From NCBI GenBank assembly GCA_014885115.2, contig WKLE02002088.1:1-12896 (forward strand): a DNA stretch of 12,896 nucleotides, given 5' to 3'. Source of the stretch: Asterionellopsis glacialis. Taxonomy: Eukaryota > Bacillariophyta > Plagiogrammaphyceae > Rhaphoneidales > Asterionellopsidaceae. Positions 1 through 8,353 of the stretch are shown here, piece after piece (within the stretch, counting starts at the first letter, position 1; every line of letters starts with the position of its first letter). The notes below the pieces were generated by a model, which was not told where the DNA came from, did not search any database, and saw only the letters and a list, made by a program, of their open reading frames with translations. Both the position numbers and the translations under genes were made by a program.

Positions 1-357
1 CTTTTCAAACATTTTCTATCACTTTTCAAATTTGTCTGCAGCATAGTGCAAGTCCAAATTTTGGCCCTCTCAGCATTCTCCTACGCTAGAGGCTTACCAA
101 ATTTTGTTCCGATTTAGGTGCCCTGGTAACAATTGACTTAAATTTGGGCTAGGTGACTGGAAGTGATTTGTTCTGTTAGCCCCGCTACTTCTCAAAACTT
201 TTTAAGTTAAAAAGTTTTCCATTCATACATGGATTGAGACTTTTCAAATTAATTTTTGATTTGTTTCTTTGTGGCTAACATAACTAGATCAGTTGTGGAA
301 TAGGTCTGCAAACTGAGACATTATTGTTTCCTTGTGCGGTTTTCTTATACTGATTGA
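1..357. other. AT-rich flank, no gene recognised
   Basis: No reading frame here is convincing: the longest stretches are about 40 codons and look compositionally like non-coding DNA. The nonamer CTTTTCAAA occurs three times (1-9, 22-30, 240-248), and a perfect 10-bp inverted repeat sits at 194-218. The host-gene reading frame is open only from 358, just after a TGA at 355-357. The stretch may therefore be promoter/5' UTR, an intron, or the end of a neighbouring element. The sequence does not say which. Confidence 0.5.
194..218. repeat. Perfect 10-bp inverted repeat with 5-nt loop
   Basis: Arms AAAACTTTTT (194-203) and AAAAAGTTTT (209-218) are exact reverse complements around the loop AAGTT. 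It lies about 140 nt upstream of the first recognisable coding sequence of the host gene. It is AT-rich and could be chance; a regulatory or transposon-end role is only a possibility. Confidence 0.45.
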
Positions 358-1009
358 CAAGGCATTGTAGTGGTGAAAAAACAAACAGCCCGGAGGCAAA
401 GAGCACCAGATCCTCAACTTTTTTACAGAGCTCGTGTCAGACATGCTTTGAGATATGGTAGGGAACCTCCAAAACCTCCAGAAGAGAAACCTCCCAAAAA
501 CAAAAAGTAAAAACAAAATGCTAATGGATCTCCCTCAAGAGCATCATGGGCTGAATGTGCTGCTTTACGCAGTCAGCAAGCTGACAATGCCAGTGAAAAG
601 AAAAATATCAAGAAACCTGGCCTTAAAAAAAATTCAAGAAGGCAACAAAAGGAAACCTGATGACAAAGAACACCCCAAGCCTTCATCAGAAACTTTGCAT
701 GAGCCAAAATCTGATGAGGCCAAATCCAGTAATATACAAGAAGAAGAGAGGATCCCTTCTGTCCCTGATGGAGTTGGCAGTGGTCCATCTGATCCACTTG
801 CAAACAATGCAGAAACAAATGTTAGAAGTGTTTTAGAAGACAAAGATATCACAAGGCATCTGTGTATTGTACCCAAGACCAAAATTGAACGTACTGGCAA
901 ACTTGCAAGAAATTTCGGGTTCTTTACAAGACCTCTACATGACCATGTCAACGTAGATCATTTGGCAGTATCTTCTTTTGTTAGGTATATTTCTGAAAGG
1001 ACTTTTCCT

Positions 1010-1650
1010 AAGCAAAAATCTAAAAAATCACCAAGCTACCTGATAGATGTAACATTTTGCCAACCCCACGATCACTTCACCCATTTTTGTGAAACTGGAA
1101 GAAAGCACATAGCCTACAAATGTGCTGGAAGATTGAGAGAGAGGTTAAAGGAGTTCTTCCTTAAATGCTTTGATGATTATGAAACCAACAAACAGAGCAC
1201 CAATTTAGCATTAAATATCTCTTCAATACTTTGTATTCATGAAGGTACTACTCCTAATAACTGGAATAATGTTCATACAATCTGTGCATGTTTATTTTGC
1301 TCTACAAGAAAGAATATATTTTTGAATTTTACTGGAACATCAAGTCAAGCATTGGAACAATATTTTCCTAGAAATGCCCATAATACATTATTGAATAAAA
1401 AAAAGAGTACAGATACTTGAAAGAATAATGGTTTGGGTCAGTTCATGCTGTCCTTACTTCAAGCATTCTGCACCAAGTATAATATCACCGGTGAAGCACC
1501 TTTGTCTCATCAAGGTGCTCCTTTGACAATGTTTGCCCAAACCAGTACTGACTCTCACATAGCAATCCAGTTTTATGCAAGAAATGGATTCAATGACAGA
1601 TATCTAGACAAATATAAGGAGCAAGAGTTATACAATAATGAAGGACAACC
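1010..1650 (+). other. GNAT acetyltransferase-like domain in host protein
   Basis: The acetyl-CoA-binding motif A of GNAT enzymes typically reads like R/K-x-x-G-x-G/A-x-x-L/M-L. Here KNNGLGQFMLSLLQ (1421-1462) fits it. About 40 residues later the segment around 1560-1595 contains AIQFYARNGF, which resembles the C-terminal GNAT signature (aliphatic-x-FY-x-x-x-GF). Upstream hydrophobic stretches (SYLIDVTF near 1040; ICACLF near 1283) could be core strands. An in-frame TGA at 1418-1420 sits directly before motif A, where an Arg (CGA) or Trp would fit. The substrate cannot be told; next to PHD fingers a chromatin protein is a natural guess, but that is inference. The call rests on two short motifs. 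Confidence 0.5.
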
Positions 1651-2074
1651 CAAAGAACCTGATGATATCATCAATTATATTATTCTCCATTGCTTACTAG
1701 AAGATTTGAAAAGGTGTGTTGCAGCCCTAGATGACATTGATGACCACCAGAACATATCAGATCATGCAAGGAAGATTCTTCAAGAACCACAAGATATATA
1801 TTCAGACAACAGACTTGTTTCTCCAGTTGGCAAAACTCGTTGCGTGATGCTTTATCTACTCACCAAAGGGCAAAAAGATTTTCCAATGGTTCTTTTTGTA
1901 TTAGATGACTGGTTGAACAAATGTGTTTTTGAGGTGGAAGATGTAGAATTTATCTATAGTTTAGAGAATGGAATAATGAAGACATGTCATCAAAATCCAA
2001 TAATTGATATAGTTCCAGAGCAAGATACAACAACTTCCCAAGTACCATTGACAGTAGCAGCAACTGCACAATTA

Positions 2075-2095
2075 GATGATGCTGATGATGATGAT
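2075..2095 (+). repeat. GAT trinucleotide run encoding an Asp-rich stretch
   Basis: Seven consecutive codons, six of them GAT with one GCT, encode an acidic run. It lies in a longer acidic, Ser/Glu/Asp-rich linker between the acetyltransferase-like part and the first PHD finger. It is consistent with a flexible, possibly histone-facing linker and is prone to length change. Confidence 0.6.
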
Positions 2096-2224
2096 AGTGG
2101 TATTTCTGCTTATGTTGATGAAGAAGACATGTCAGATGATGAGAAAAAAAGGTCAAAAGAAAGGCAAGAAAAAACTACAAGATCACCAGGAACATCTTTA
2201 ACAAAATCTGGTAGAGTGGCTACT

Positions 2225-2412
2225 TGTGGTTCCTGTTTGAAGACAGAGGATAGGGTATTCAGAGACTTGTTATGTTTGTATTGTAGAAAGCCGCAACATG
2301 GTGGTTGTTCCAGAAGAATGATAGCTCAGGACAGAGTAGTAGCACAATGGGCCTACAAATTTCTGTACAGTATGAAGACACACATCCCTTCTTGGTTGTA
2401 TGCAAGAGATGT
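2225..2412 (+). other. PHD-type zinc finger 1 (frameshifted)
   Basis: Ligand pattern C-x2-C (2225-2236), C-x2-C (about 2273-2285), H-x2-C (about 2300-2311) and, in the next reading frame, C-x2-C (2401-2412) gives the full C4-H-C3 set of a PHD/RING-like cross-brace finger. The first six ligands lie in frame 2 and the last pair in frame 1, so a single indel at about 2333-2352 lies inside the finger. PHD fingers commonly read histone H3 tails; that binding is family knowledge and cannot be seen here. Confidence 0.65.
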
Positions 2413-2508
2413 GATGAAGACCGTCTTGCATCCATGTGTTGCAATGCAAGAAAAGGCGGTGGATATCCACAGGAATTTCCAGTGGTATGTTTTCATTACA
2501 AGCATTTC

Positions 2509-2589
2509 ATCTGCAATAATGATGTATGTAAATGTGTTGAATGCAAAAATCCAGTTCATCCACAATGTGCCAAATGGATATTTGATGAC
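2509..2589 (+). other. First part of PHD-type zinc finger 2, cut by the insertion
   Basis: Closely spaced Cys codons (2509 onward), then CVEC-x4-H-x2-C, provide the first Cys pairs and the H-x2-C of a second PHD-like finger. Translation then runs through AKWIFDD and stops being meaningful at 2590, where the retrotransposon begins. The missing final C-x2-C (CQSC) is found at 10572-10583, in frame, once the insert and one target-site copy are set aside. The finger is thus physically split by nearly 8 kb. Confidence 0.7.
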
Positions 2590-2590
2590 A
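2575..2590 (+). repeat. Target-site duplication, left copy (16 bp)
   Basis: TGGATATTTGATGACA here is identical to 10524-10539. The bases on both sides differ (A before and T after; G before and G after the right copy), so 16 bp is the full length. This length is usual for target-primed reverse transcription of non-LTR retrotransposons. Confidence 0.93.
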
Positions 2591-2763
2591 TGTTTTGAAT
2601 AAATTCTTCAAATCCGTCAATAAACTACCAGTAGCCAATCTACTATTGGATCTGTGCATCTTGGCGGTTCTGAAACCAGAATCCAGAGGAAAACATAAAG
2701 AGCGAGTACATGGTATGTTTGTAAATTCATATCGTATGAATCTGATGTCAATATCGTACCATG
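2591..2763 (-). other. 3' end / 3' UTR of retrotransposon, with possible hairpin
   Basis: These 173 nt lie between the last plausible ORF2 stop (TAA on the - strand, 2764-2766) and the target-site copy. On the element strand an imperfect stem (CCAATAGTAG ... CTACTGG, about 2628-2651) could form with a small bulge. Such 3' hairpins are known reverse-transcriptase recognition structures in several LINE families. Here it is only suggestive, and other frames are open in parts. Confidence 0.35.
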
Positions 2764-3696
2764 TTATCCATCGTATGATATTTGTATTGCTTGCTTTTCA
2801 ATTTCTCAAAGAACCTGTTGTAAATTGGTCATCCAAGTGTCGAGAGACTTGTAAGTATCCCGCATCTTATCTTGTATAGTTGTGTTAAAATATTGCCATT
2901 GAATGGTAGTTGGATATGTTGTGAGGGTGTTGTAGTGTTTTCTGACTTTTTGTCATATTTTTGTTAGTTTCACAGCTTCTTCTTCTTCTTTCATATGTCC
3001 ATGTATGTCTTTATTTCTGAACATCCAAGTTTCGTATGATAGATTGTGTATACTCTTAATTAGGTGATTACTACAGGTTATTCCATTCTTTTGTCGTCAG
3101 TCTAAAGTAGGATCCTGACTCCTTAGTTGCTGAAGATAAGAGTCCTGTGTCTTGGCCCATTTTAGTGATATCCACCCTTTGTGAAAGTGGTGCCACCCTA
3201 TGTTGGTCTGTTCTTGTATGGCTTCTTGAAGTAGGTTATCTGTAATGGTAAAGTTACTTGATGGTGATGGAAAGAATGGCTCTTCACCTTTGGACCAGTT
3301 TAGGAGGTTTGTTTGGATACCTTGGACCAGTGGTTTGTATGTAGTGTTTTTGTAGAGATTAGTGCATAGGATTATGACTCTTTGTCGATACTCGTGTCTT
3401 CAACGAATGTTGGAACAGCAAAAGAAATGTTCACATGTCTCTGCCCGCGGTCAAAGACAGCTTTGACACCTTTCATCCATATCAGTGGAGTAGTATTTGG
3501 TGCAGCATCCCACCGGCAGCCATTCATTGACAAATTGGTGAAGAAATCTTGGGACTCCCGGACCTGCTTGTTTCTGGGCTCTGTCATATGCAGCCCATTC
3601 AATCGTATGCCATATATCATTGTCCCAGTTATATTTTGTGTTTCTATATGTCTTTAATGGCTCCAGATATATGGACTCTTCAATTCTGGATTTCAT
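2764..3696 (-). pseudogene. ORF2 C-terminal region: Cys/His motif and helical tail
   Basis: Downstream of RNase H, one frame runs from 3696 to a TAA at 2764-2766, interrupted by a few stops (for example TGA 3451-3453). It begins with a Trp-rich segment (WDNDIWHTIEWAAYDRA), followed by C-x2-C (about 3457-3470) and E-T-C-x-H-x3-C (about 3418-3441), a zinc-knuckle-like arrangement. A long Trp- and Lys-rich helical region follows, including ETWMFRNKDIHG (about 2995-3030). Persistence of sensible protein over more than 900 nt shows it belongs to ORF2 and is not UTR. C-terminal Cys/His motifs in LINE ORF2s are thought to bind nucleic acid; the role of the rest is unknown to me. Confidence 0.68.
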
Positions 3697-3791
3697 TTGG
3701 TCACTCTGCTACTGCCCAGTTTCAATAATATGATCATTGTATCAAAGGTTGCTATGGTATCTTGGCTTGGTGTGCACTCTGAGTATGCATA

Positions 3792-4727
3792 GTCTGCCAA
3801 TTCATCGACTGTGTTGTTAAGTTGGGCATCATGGGTTAATGGTTCTTTTGACATTGTTGAGTCTTGGTGACCTTTGACCCATGTTGAGGATGATTTGAAT
3901 GGCGCCTTCTGGATAATATATCTAAGTCAAGATTCAACATCGTAATCTGGCAAGAGAAACCTGCTCATGCCACTAAGAGTGTGATTGGCGGTGTTTGTCT
4001 TATTTACACATTCAATGTTGTCACATATGGAGTGAACCTTGGTTGTGCTGGTGGTGATCAAGTAGTATTGACAAATTTGGTAGAGGAATTCTTGGGCAGA
4101 GGTCATACCGCACAGCTTAGTTCTGTGGGATGTCATCGTGAGACTATGTCCATGTACCGGTCCCATGCCCTCTGATATTGTCTTCTGGTCTTGGGTTTCT
4201 ATGATCCATGCAAATGTTCCAGCTTTATCCTTTTTGGATCCACCCGTTGCTATGGTGAAGGTTGTGCCTGTTCTGATCAGTAATGTAATCTCCGAAGGAT
4301 CTATTGTTGTTGTTGTATATTTTAGGAGTTGGTGTACCACTTCATCCGGATTTTGTATGTGGTCATGGAAAGTTGCATGCTTGTGCTGCAGCATTGGTGG
4401 TGTATATTGGACCTGGTGGTCTCGGATATTCCATCCTGTGTGTTCTGTGATATCAACTGGAATTGTGATGTTGGGTGGGAAGGAAGTATCAATATTAGCT
4501 TTGTGGTATTTAGTACTCCGTGATGAGAATGGAATATACTTTGAGTATATATTTGGAGTGGATATATCTTTTTGTATGTAGAGAACGTTCGTAATAGGGT
4601 CCACTACCAAATAGTAATATATTGTTGGAGTCTTAAACCAGTGGCCGAGCGGTTGTTTGAGTTCATAGTCTTTAGACTTGGGTATGACAAGAGTATCCCA
4701 AAGGACTTTTTGCCAGAGTTTCAGCAT
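3792..4727 (-). pseudogene. RNase H domain of retrotransposon ORF2, catalytic residues lost
   Basis: RNase H cleaves the RNA of RNA/DNA hybrids using Asp-Glu-Asp-Asp. In the 266-codon segment 4727-3927, residues about 158-170 read TIATGGSKKDKAG where the family has T-D-G-S, so the first Asp is Gly162. MTSHRTKLCGM has Lys204 where the family has a Glu (R-x-E-L). The third site looks intact (ICDN, Asp236). After a frameshift near 3915 the C-terminal part continues with TWVKGHQD (3861-3881) and LNNTVDELAD (3792 onward), supplying the usual H-Q-D and final Asp. The first ~130 residues are the linker from the RT connection. Recognition is firm; two missing catalytic residues mean the domain is dead. 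Confidence 0.8.
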
Positions 4728-4739
4728 TTGGTCAATGGA

Positions 4740-5587
4740 TATTGCTGTCTTGGCCAGTTGTATGAGGTTGGTAATTGATTACAATTTCCTGTTATCATGT
4801 GTGACTGGAGATAGATGCCATTTGTTTGAGAGATGTCAGAGACTGTGAGGACCCGGAGCCATAGTCTGCACGCATTGAGGCATCGAAGTTTGGTAGTAGA
4901 CGTGGTCCAGGAATTGAATATATCCATCAGAAGCAAGTCATGTTGGCAAAGAGGACCTGGGGTCCAGGCTGAGGGCATTTCAATGCTCCCACTGATGGTT
5001 GAGAGAAATCCATGGATGGTTGTGAACCAGCAGGTTGGTAGATATGAAAGTTTTGTAGATACGTTGGTGAGGACAGACTGACTTGTCCCTGCCAATAATT
5101 ATAGTTGTTCTAGAACCAATATCATGGAATTCCCTAGAGTATTGCCTTGTTGGATGTGACTGATCAAGTATTTCAGTTGTGATGTTCCTTTTGAGAAAGT
5201 TAAGTGGTTCAGTTGCATTCCACCATATTTTGCTGGTCCATATACTAGACTTCGTTTAAATTTGCTATGGTAGCCACATGAGGCGAGGAATGATGGGAGT
5301 AGAGATGCTTGAAGTTTATCGACTGTCGACATCTTGTAAGTTGTCATAGGTAGGGAGTATTCAATTCTTTTGAATGCAACTTGTTTATAGGCCATCAGTA
5401 CTTTGTGCTTTGTAAGGGTACATGCCCTAATTTGTCGTGTGAGTTTGGATATTTTATCTTGGAGGTATGTGAGATGCGTTTTCATATCTCCTGCTAATTG
5501 CACCCAAACTCCTAGAAGTTTGAATGCCTCGTTGGATTCTAGTCTGTCAATGGGTAGGCTTTGTTTGGTAGAGCTGTTCTCCATCAT
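4740..5587 (-). pseudogene. RT thumb / connection region of ORF2
   Basis: Two open segments, 5587-5099 and 5095-4721, share one frame and are separated only by a TAA at 5099-5101. The first contains FKLLGVWVQLAGDMKTHL, a run of amphipathic helices with IEYSLPMTTY, and LVYGPAKYGGMQL. I associate these features with the thumb of diatom-type LINE reverse transcriptases (LGV-x-L...G; Y-x-L-x-x-T; GGL). The second carries HDLLLMDIF and LNACRLWLRVLTVSDIS, matching the connection region just before RNase H. The frame then shifts near 4735 into the RNase H segment. Confidence 0.72.
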
Positions 5588-5619
5588 GAGGACCGCAGGG
5601 GTTTCAGCAATGTTACATG

Positions 5620-6302
5620 GGACTGGGAAATCATTGTCAAACTTCCATGTTAACTAGAAGTGCCCAAAAGCACTTCTTCAGATTTAAAGAACCTCCCATA
5701 ATATTGAGTAGTCATTCCAATTGTTGTGACAATAATTTGAGGTCTTCTACTAGTTCAGGATAAGGCGCTTCATCTTGAAGATGGGCATCATTGATGCCAT
5801 TATTTGCATCATCTACATATGCATCAAGAGTACGATAAGTTGAGAGATGGTTGTTTTTGATGGCTTGGAGGGTCATTCCTCTGGGCAAGATGGTTTCGTG
5901 TGAGTTAATCATGATGGAGCTTAGACTGGCCCATCCTGGTGGGGACCAGCCCCCTCCTTGCCCTAGTCCAAATTTAGGATCGTTAGAATTGTTCATCCAG
6001 TGTTCTTCGGAAGTGCCATGTGCCATCCTAACATGGTATTTCATATTCATGAGTAATTGGTTCTGAAGTTGAATGGCATTCTCTGGCATCCCATATGCTT
6101 GGTGTGCTAAACCATTGGTGACTGGAATGATGCAATCGTAGCACGCTTCTGCGTCATTATTGGTGTTTCTAAGGTTGTGTCTCATAATCAGAGCAGAATC
6201 TACAGTGAGGCAAAATTTTAGTAGGACATGTTGTGTCTCTGATACTGGTAATCCTCTGTGTTGACTCTTGTGAAGGTGTTTGTGCCTTTGGCAGTGATTC
6301 AT
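5620..6302 (-). pseudogene. Reverse transcriptase palm domain of ORF2 (YVDD)
   Basis: The 196-codon segment 6302-5712 holds the catalytic core. Motif A is NNDAEACYD (Asp50 of the segment), motif B is GLGQGGGWSPPGW (about residues 112-124) and motif C is AYVDDA (Tyr162-Asp165, bases 5808-5819). After a TAG just beyond 5712 the same frame continues with LLNIMGGSLNLKKC, the conserved GG-L-x-K-C stretch that follows motif C in these enzymes. All three catalytic Asp residues are present, so the palm is the best-preserved enzymatic part of ORF2 even though its surroundings are broken. Upstream the segment includes LHKSQHRGLP, the degenerate Q-x-G-x-R-type element. Confidence 0.9.
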
Positions 6303-6381
6303 GAATCAACGTGCCCATAGAATTTTGGCAATCCCATTCAGAGCGGCTTCGAAGAGGTGGATAAGGCATAATCAATGAAGC

Positions 6382-6860
6382 TTAGGGGAGCTGAAATCTT
6401 TTTCTATCATGCACATTGTTGAGTGTTCCCATCATCTGAGTGTGATGCCGTGGTAAATTCATTTTTATGGTAAGAATATTGAGAAGATGTTCACTCTGGA
6501 TCATTGCTTTATAGATGCCTAGATTTATATTGGAGGGCAATGTTGAAGTGCATTCATTCCATGTCTTATAGAGACTTTTTACTTCCTCGGTGCTTATGAC
6601 GGTGTTCATTTGAGGACCTGTCCGTTTTTATAAATTCTGGAGAAAGAGTTTGGCCTCTTCATGGAGTTCATTGGTGTCATAGTCGTAGTTGCCGTCCAAT
6701 ATATCATGAGTGATGAGTTCCGTGCCATTGAAGCCAAGATGCGTAGCTCTTGCACTTTTGCCAAATGGTGTGTTTTGTGCTAAACTGTAGTGTCCTTCCA
6801 AATATTCAAGAAGTTGCTCAAAGATCTTTCCATTTCTTGCTCTGTCTGGGAGGCCGTCCG
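6382..6860 (-). pseudogene. RT fingers / pre-palm region of ORF2
   Basis: In one frame with a TAA near 6633, the - strand encodes a segment beginning about 6855 (IFEQLLEYLEGHYSLAQNTP). It continues into MNTVISTEEVKSLYKTWNEC and TSTLPSNINLGIYKAM. The latter is a degraded form of the W-x-E-x-TSTSPSG-x-HLG-x-YKA motif I associate with RT domain 0/1 in diatom-type elements. The segment ends at a TAG beside 6382, and a frameshift leads into the palm at 6302. It is recognisable from order and motif, not from a complete domain. Confidence 0.7.
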
Positions 6861-7442
6861 TCCGCTGGAATGAGAATATGTGTGACTGAGCTGCGTGTTG
6901 TGTCTGAAAGATCTCTTTTTATATGTTGGTAGTGTCGTCGTGATTGTTCCTTTTTATTGATGTTGCAAATTGCTTTTTCCAGACTAATGTTTTGATCATC
7001 TGCCGCATCTTGAGCTTGGGCTCATAGGAATTCCTGGCGATATGCGTGTGCTTCTTTTTGAATTGATTTAAGGTGCTGTCTTGCCCTGCTGACTGCTTCA
7101 GAGGCTGTTGTTGGTGTCAGATGGGGGGGGGGAGTGGGGGATATCTAGTCTATTTTCTAGGTCCAAGATAGATTGTCATAGGTCTATATTTGGAAGTTGA
7201 ATGTGTGATTGCGGCATACGCCAGTATCATAGTGTTTGGCCAGCACTTATGAGTTGGTCCGATAGTGGATATCCATAGGATTTATGACAGCACTTGGTTT
7301 CTGCATGAAGTAATATTTTTGTGAACTGATCATCTATCTTATTTAGCACCAGGGTGTGTCTGTCTTGCCATGCTTGTTCTGGCACTTTCATTAGGTTTTG
7401 AAGGTTAGAGAGAATATTGTGGCTTTTGCATCCTCGGATAAC
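6861..7442 (-). pseudogene. Helical linker between endonuclease and RT in ORF2
   Basis: Past the TGA at 7443-7445 the endonuclease frame remains sensible (NLQNLMKVPEQAWQDRHTL...) down to a G10 run at 7123-7132, with two further TGA codons. Beyond the run, protein continues in another frame (TASEAVSRARQHLKSIQKEA..., KAICNINKKEQSRRHYQHIK) as an Arg/Lys-rich predicted helical segment, ending near VTHILIP. That this linker keeps sense in a new frame directly after the homopolymer places the frame change at or near the G run. No catalytic motif is present; it probably connects EN to RT. Confidence 0.6.
7123..7132. repeat. G10 homopolymer at an ORF2 frame change
   Basis: Ten G residues read as Pro codons on the element strand. 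Sensible protein lies in one frame upstream and another downstream, so this is a likely site of polymerase slippage, or of a length error in sequencing. Confidence 0.7.
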
Positions 7443-8050
7443 TCAATGGCAAAATTTGTCAGAGTTTGCCTTATTACGTGAGCTGAGAGATCTAGTTGGT
7501 GGTGATTGCAAGTGAATAGTGGCACTGCAAAAGATGTGTTGGACGTCCAGATCTACATAAAGACCTCGATGATTGGTGTCTATACCATATTTAAATGGGA
7601 AAACATTTGCATGAATAGTACATGAGGCTGTTTTAATGCACCCATAGATGTGGTCAATTTGATCTGCTCTGCGTATATAGGTAGGAGGACATCCCTCCCC
7701 ATGGAGTAAATGATGTAAGTTAGTCATATTGAGGCTATCCATTGTTCTTTTTAGAGACAAATTTAGCGATATGGCATCCTCATTTCCATCTATTAAAAAA
7801 ATTATTGCTTCACCTTTGGATTGACAATTTTAAATGAACTTCATTAGATCATGAAGTATTTGTTGTCTAGGATCTGGATGTGATCTAATCCATTTTTAGG
7901 AAAAAGAAGCGCGAGCTTTTTCTGTCTCTTGTACACAGTTGGTCGGAATCGAATCAAGCTGGTGTGTTATGTATATATTAAATGAGGTATGTTGTATATT
8001 GTTTATTTTTGTAAACCTTTTTCTCAAAATTCCCGGATCCTCAGAAGTTC
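7443..8050 (-). pseudogene. Apurinic-type (EEP) endonuclease domain of ORF2, C-terminal part
   Basis: This domain nicks target DNA for target-primed reverse transcription. Visible parts are PDPRQQILHDL followed by IIFLIDGNED (about 7777-7800; the D-x-N-E/D site). Then come PPTYIRRADQIDHIYG (about 7650-7695), the family's TY-x-x-x-x-x-x-IDYI-type segment, and IDTNHRGLYVDLD (about 7548-7583), where the usual SDH reads TNH. Two TAA stops interrupt the frame near 7899 and 7833. The N-terminal strand of EEP folds with its Asn and Glu is not recognisable between here and the ORF1 stop at 8354. That half is either deleted or degraded; 24-bp direct repeats lie in this gap. Confidence 0.75.
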
Positions 8051-8187
8051 CCGGTATTGTTTTCTGTCTATCTTTGACAGATGACCGGAATCAAAAGCCG
8101 ACTGGCGCATGGAAAGCGTTCTGTAACGGCTGATTATTGACCAAATAGTCTGTCTGCCACCCGTTTTCTCAAAATTCCCGGATCCTC
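8019..8187. repeat. Direct repeat pair, 24 bp, spaced 121 bp
   Basis: The 24-bp unit beginning TTTTCTCAAAATTCCCGGAT occurs at 8019-8042 and again, identically, at 8164-8187. It lies between the ORF1 stop and the recognisable endonuclease. It may be a local duplication or the scar of an insertion or deletion; I do not know its function. Confidence 0.8.
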
Positions 8188-8353
8188 CAGAGATGTTGGG
8201 GATCCGATTGTGTATGTGTTGACCCGTACTGGGAGTCTTGAGTAGTTTGGAGACTTTGACAGGCCTGAGATGAATTAGCTATGGTGGAAATGATGTTTAT
8301 ATTATTGTCAGTGTGTTTTGTGTATGGTGCTAGAGTGCTGACCCCGTCTGAGG

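Larger units (their letters stand above)
358..2590 (+). pseudogene. 5' half of composite GNAT-like/PHD/Ulp1 host gene, split by a retrotransposon
   Basis: This is the first half of a long + strand gene that resumes at 10524. Frame 1 (358-~630) encodes a basic, Lys/Arg/Pro/Gln-rich N-terminus with a TAA at 508-510. The frame then shifts near the A8 run (625-632) into frame 2, which runs to about 2335 with one in-frame TGA at 1418-1420. A second shift at about 2333-2352 leads into frame 1, open to the insertion point. In order, the protein has a low-complexity basic region, a Lys/Glu/Pro-rich linker, a GNAT-like domain (~1010-1650), a helical region, an acidic linker (~2010-2170), PHD finger 1 (2225-2412) and the start of PHD finger 2 (~2509-2589). 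The true start is unclear: no ATG lies in frame, and GTG at 370 in GTG-GTG-AAA may be a mutated ATG. The zinc ligands make a shadow ORF very unlikely. The defects say this copy is dead, or partly misassembled. Confidence 0.8.
2764..8050 (-). pseudogene. Retrotransposon ORF2 (endonuclease - reverse transcriptase - RNase H - Cys/His), broken
   Basis: One ancestral polyprotein can be followed for over 5 kb on the - strand through at least six frame changes. They run: EN and first linker part (~8050-7133), helical linker after the G10 run (7120-~6870), RT fingers (~6855-6382), RT palm (6302-~5620), thumb/connection (5587-~4740), RNase H start (4727-~3925), RNase H end (~3915-3780) and C-terminal region (3696-2764). 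In-frame stops include TGA at 7443-7445, TAA near 6633, TAA at 5099-5101 and TGA at 3451-3453. The enzyme would nick DNA, copy the element RNA at the nick and remove RNA from the hybrid. This copy cannot make a working protein. The domain order is the strongest evidence; each domain is described separately. Confidence 0.88.

Noticed and set aside
573..951. Overlapping - strand open frames opposite the host N-terminus
   Set aside because: They are antisense to the basic and acidic linker of the host protein, and no domain is recognisable.
2595..2879. 94-codon + strand open frame just after the left target-site copy
   Set aside because: It lies within the retrotransposon 3' end, antisense to ORF2, and shows no continuity with the host protein, whose frame resumes at 10524.
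4138..4581. 147-codon + strand open frame
   Set aside because: It is antisense to the well-supported RNase H and connection region, has no recognisable motif, and contains many Trp/Val/Cys runs typical of a shadow frame.
4636..4680. tRNA-Leu/Ser-like string GTGGCCGAGCGGTT on the + strand
   Set aside because: The D-arm-like sequence is striking, but there is no matching acceptor stem, anticodon arm or T-arm (no GTTCGA-type loop). The stretch is explained as antisense of ORF2 coding sequence.
8019..8187. CRISPR-like or LTR-like interpretation of the 24-bp direct repeats
   Set aside because: There are only two copies, the setting is eukaryotic, and the 16-bp target-site duplication places the true element ends far outside, so neither reading fits.
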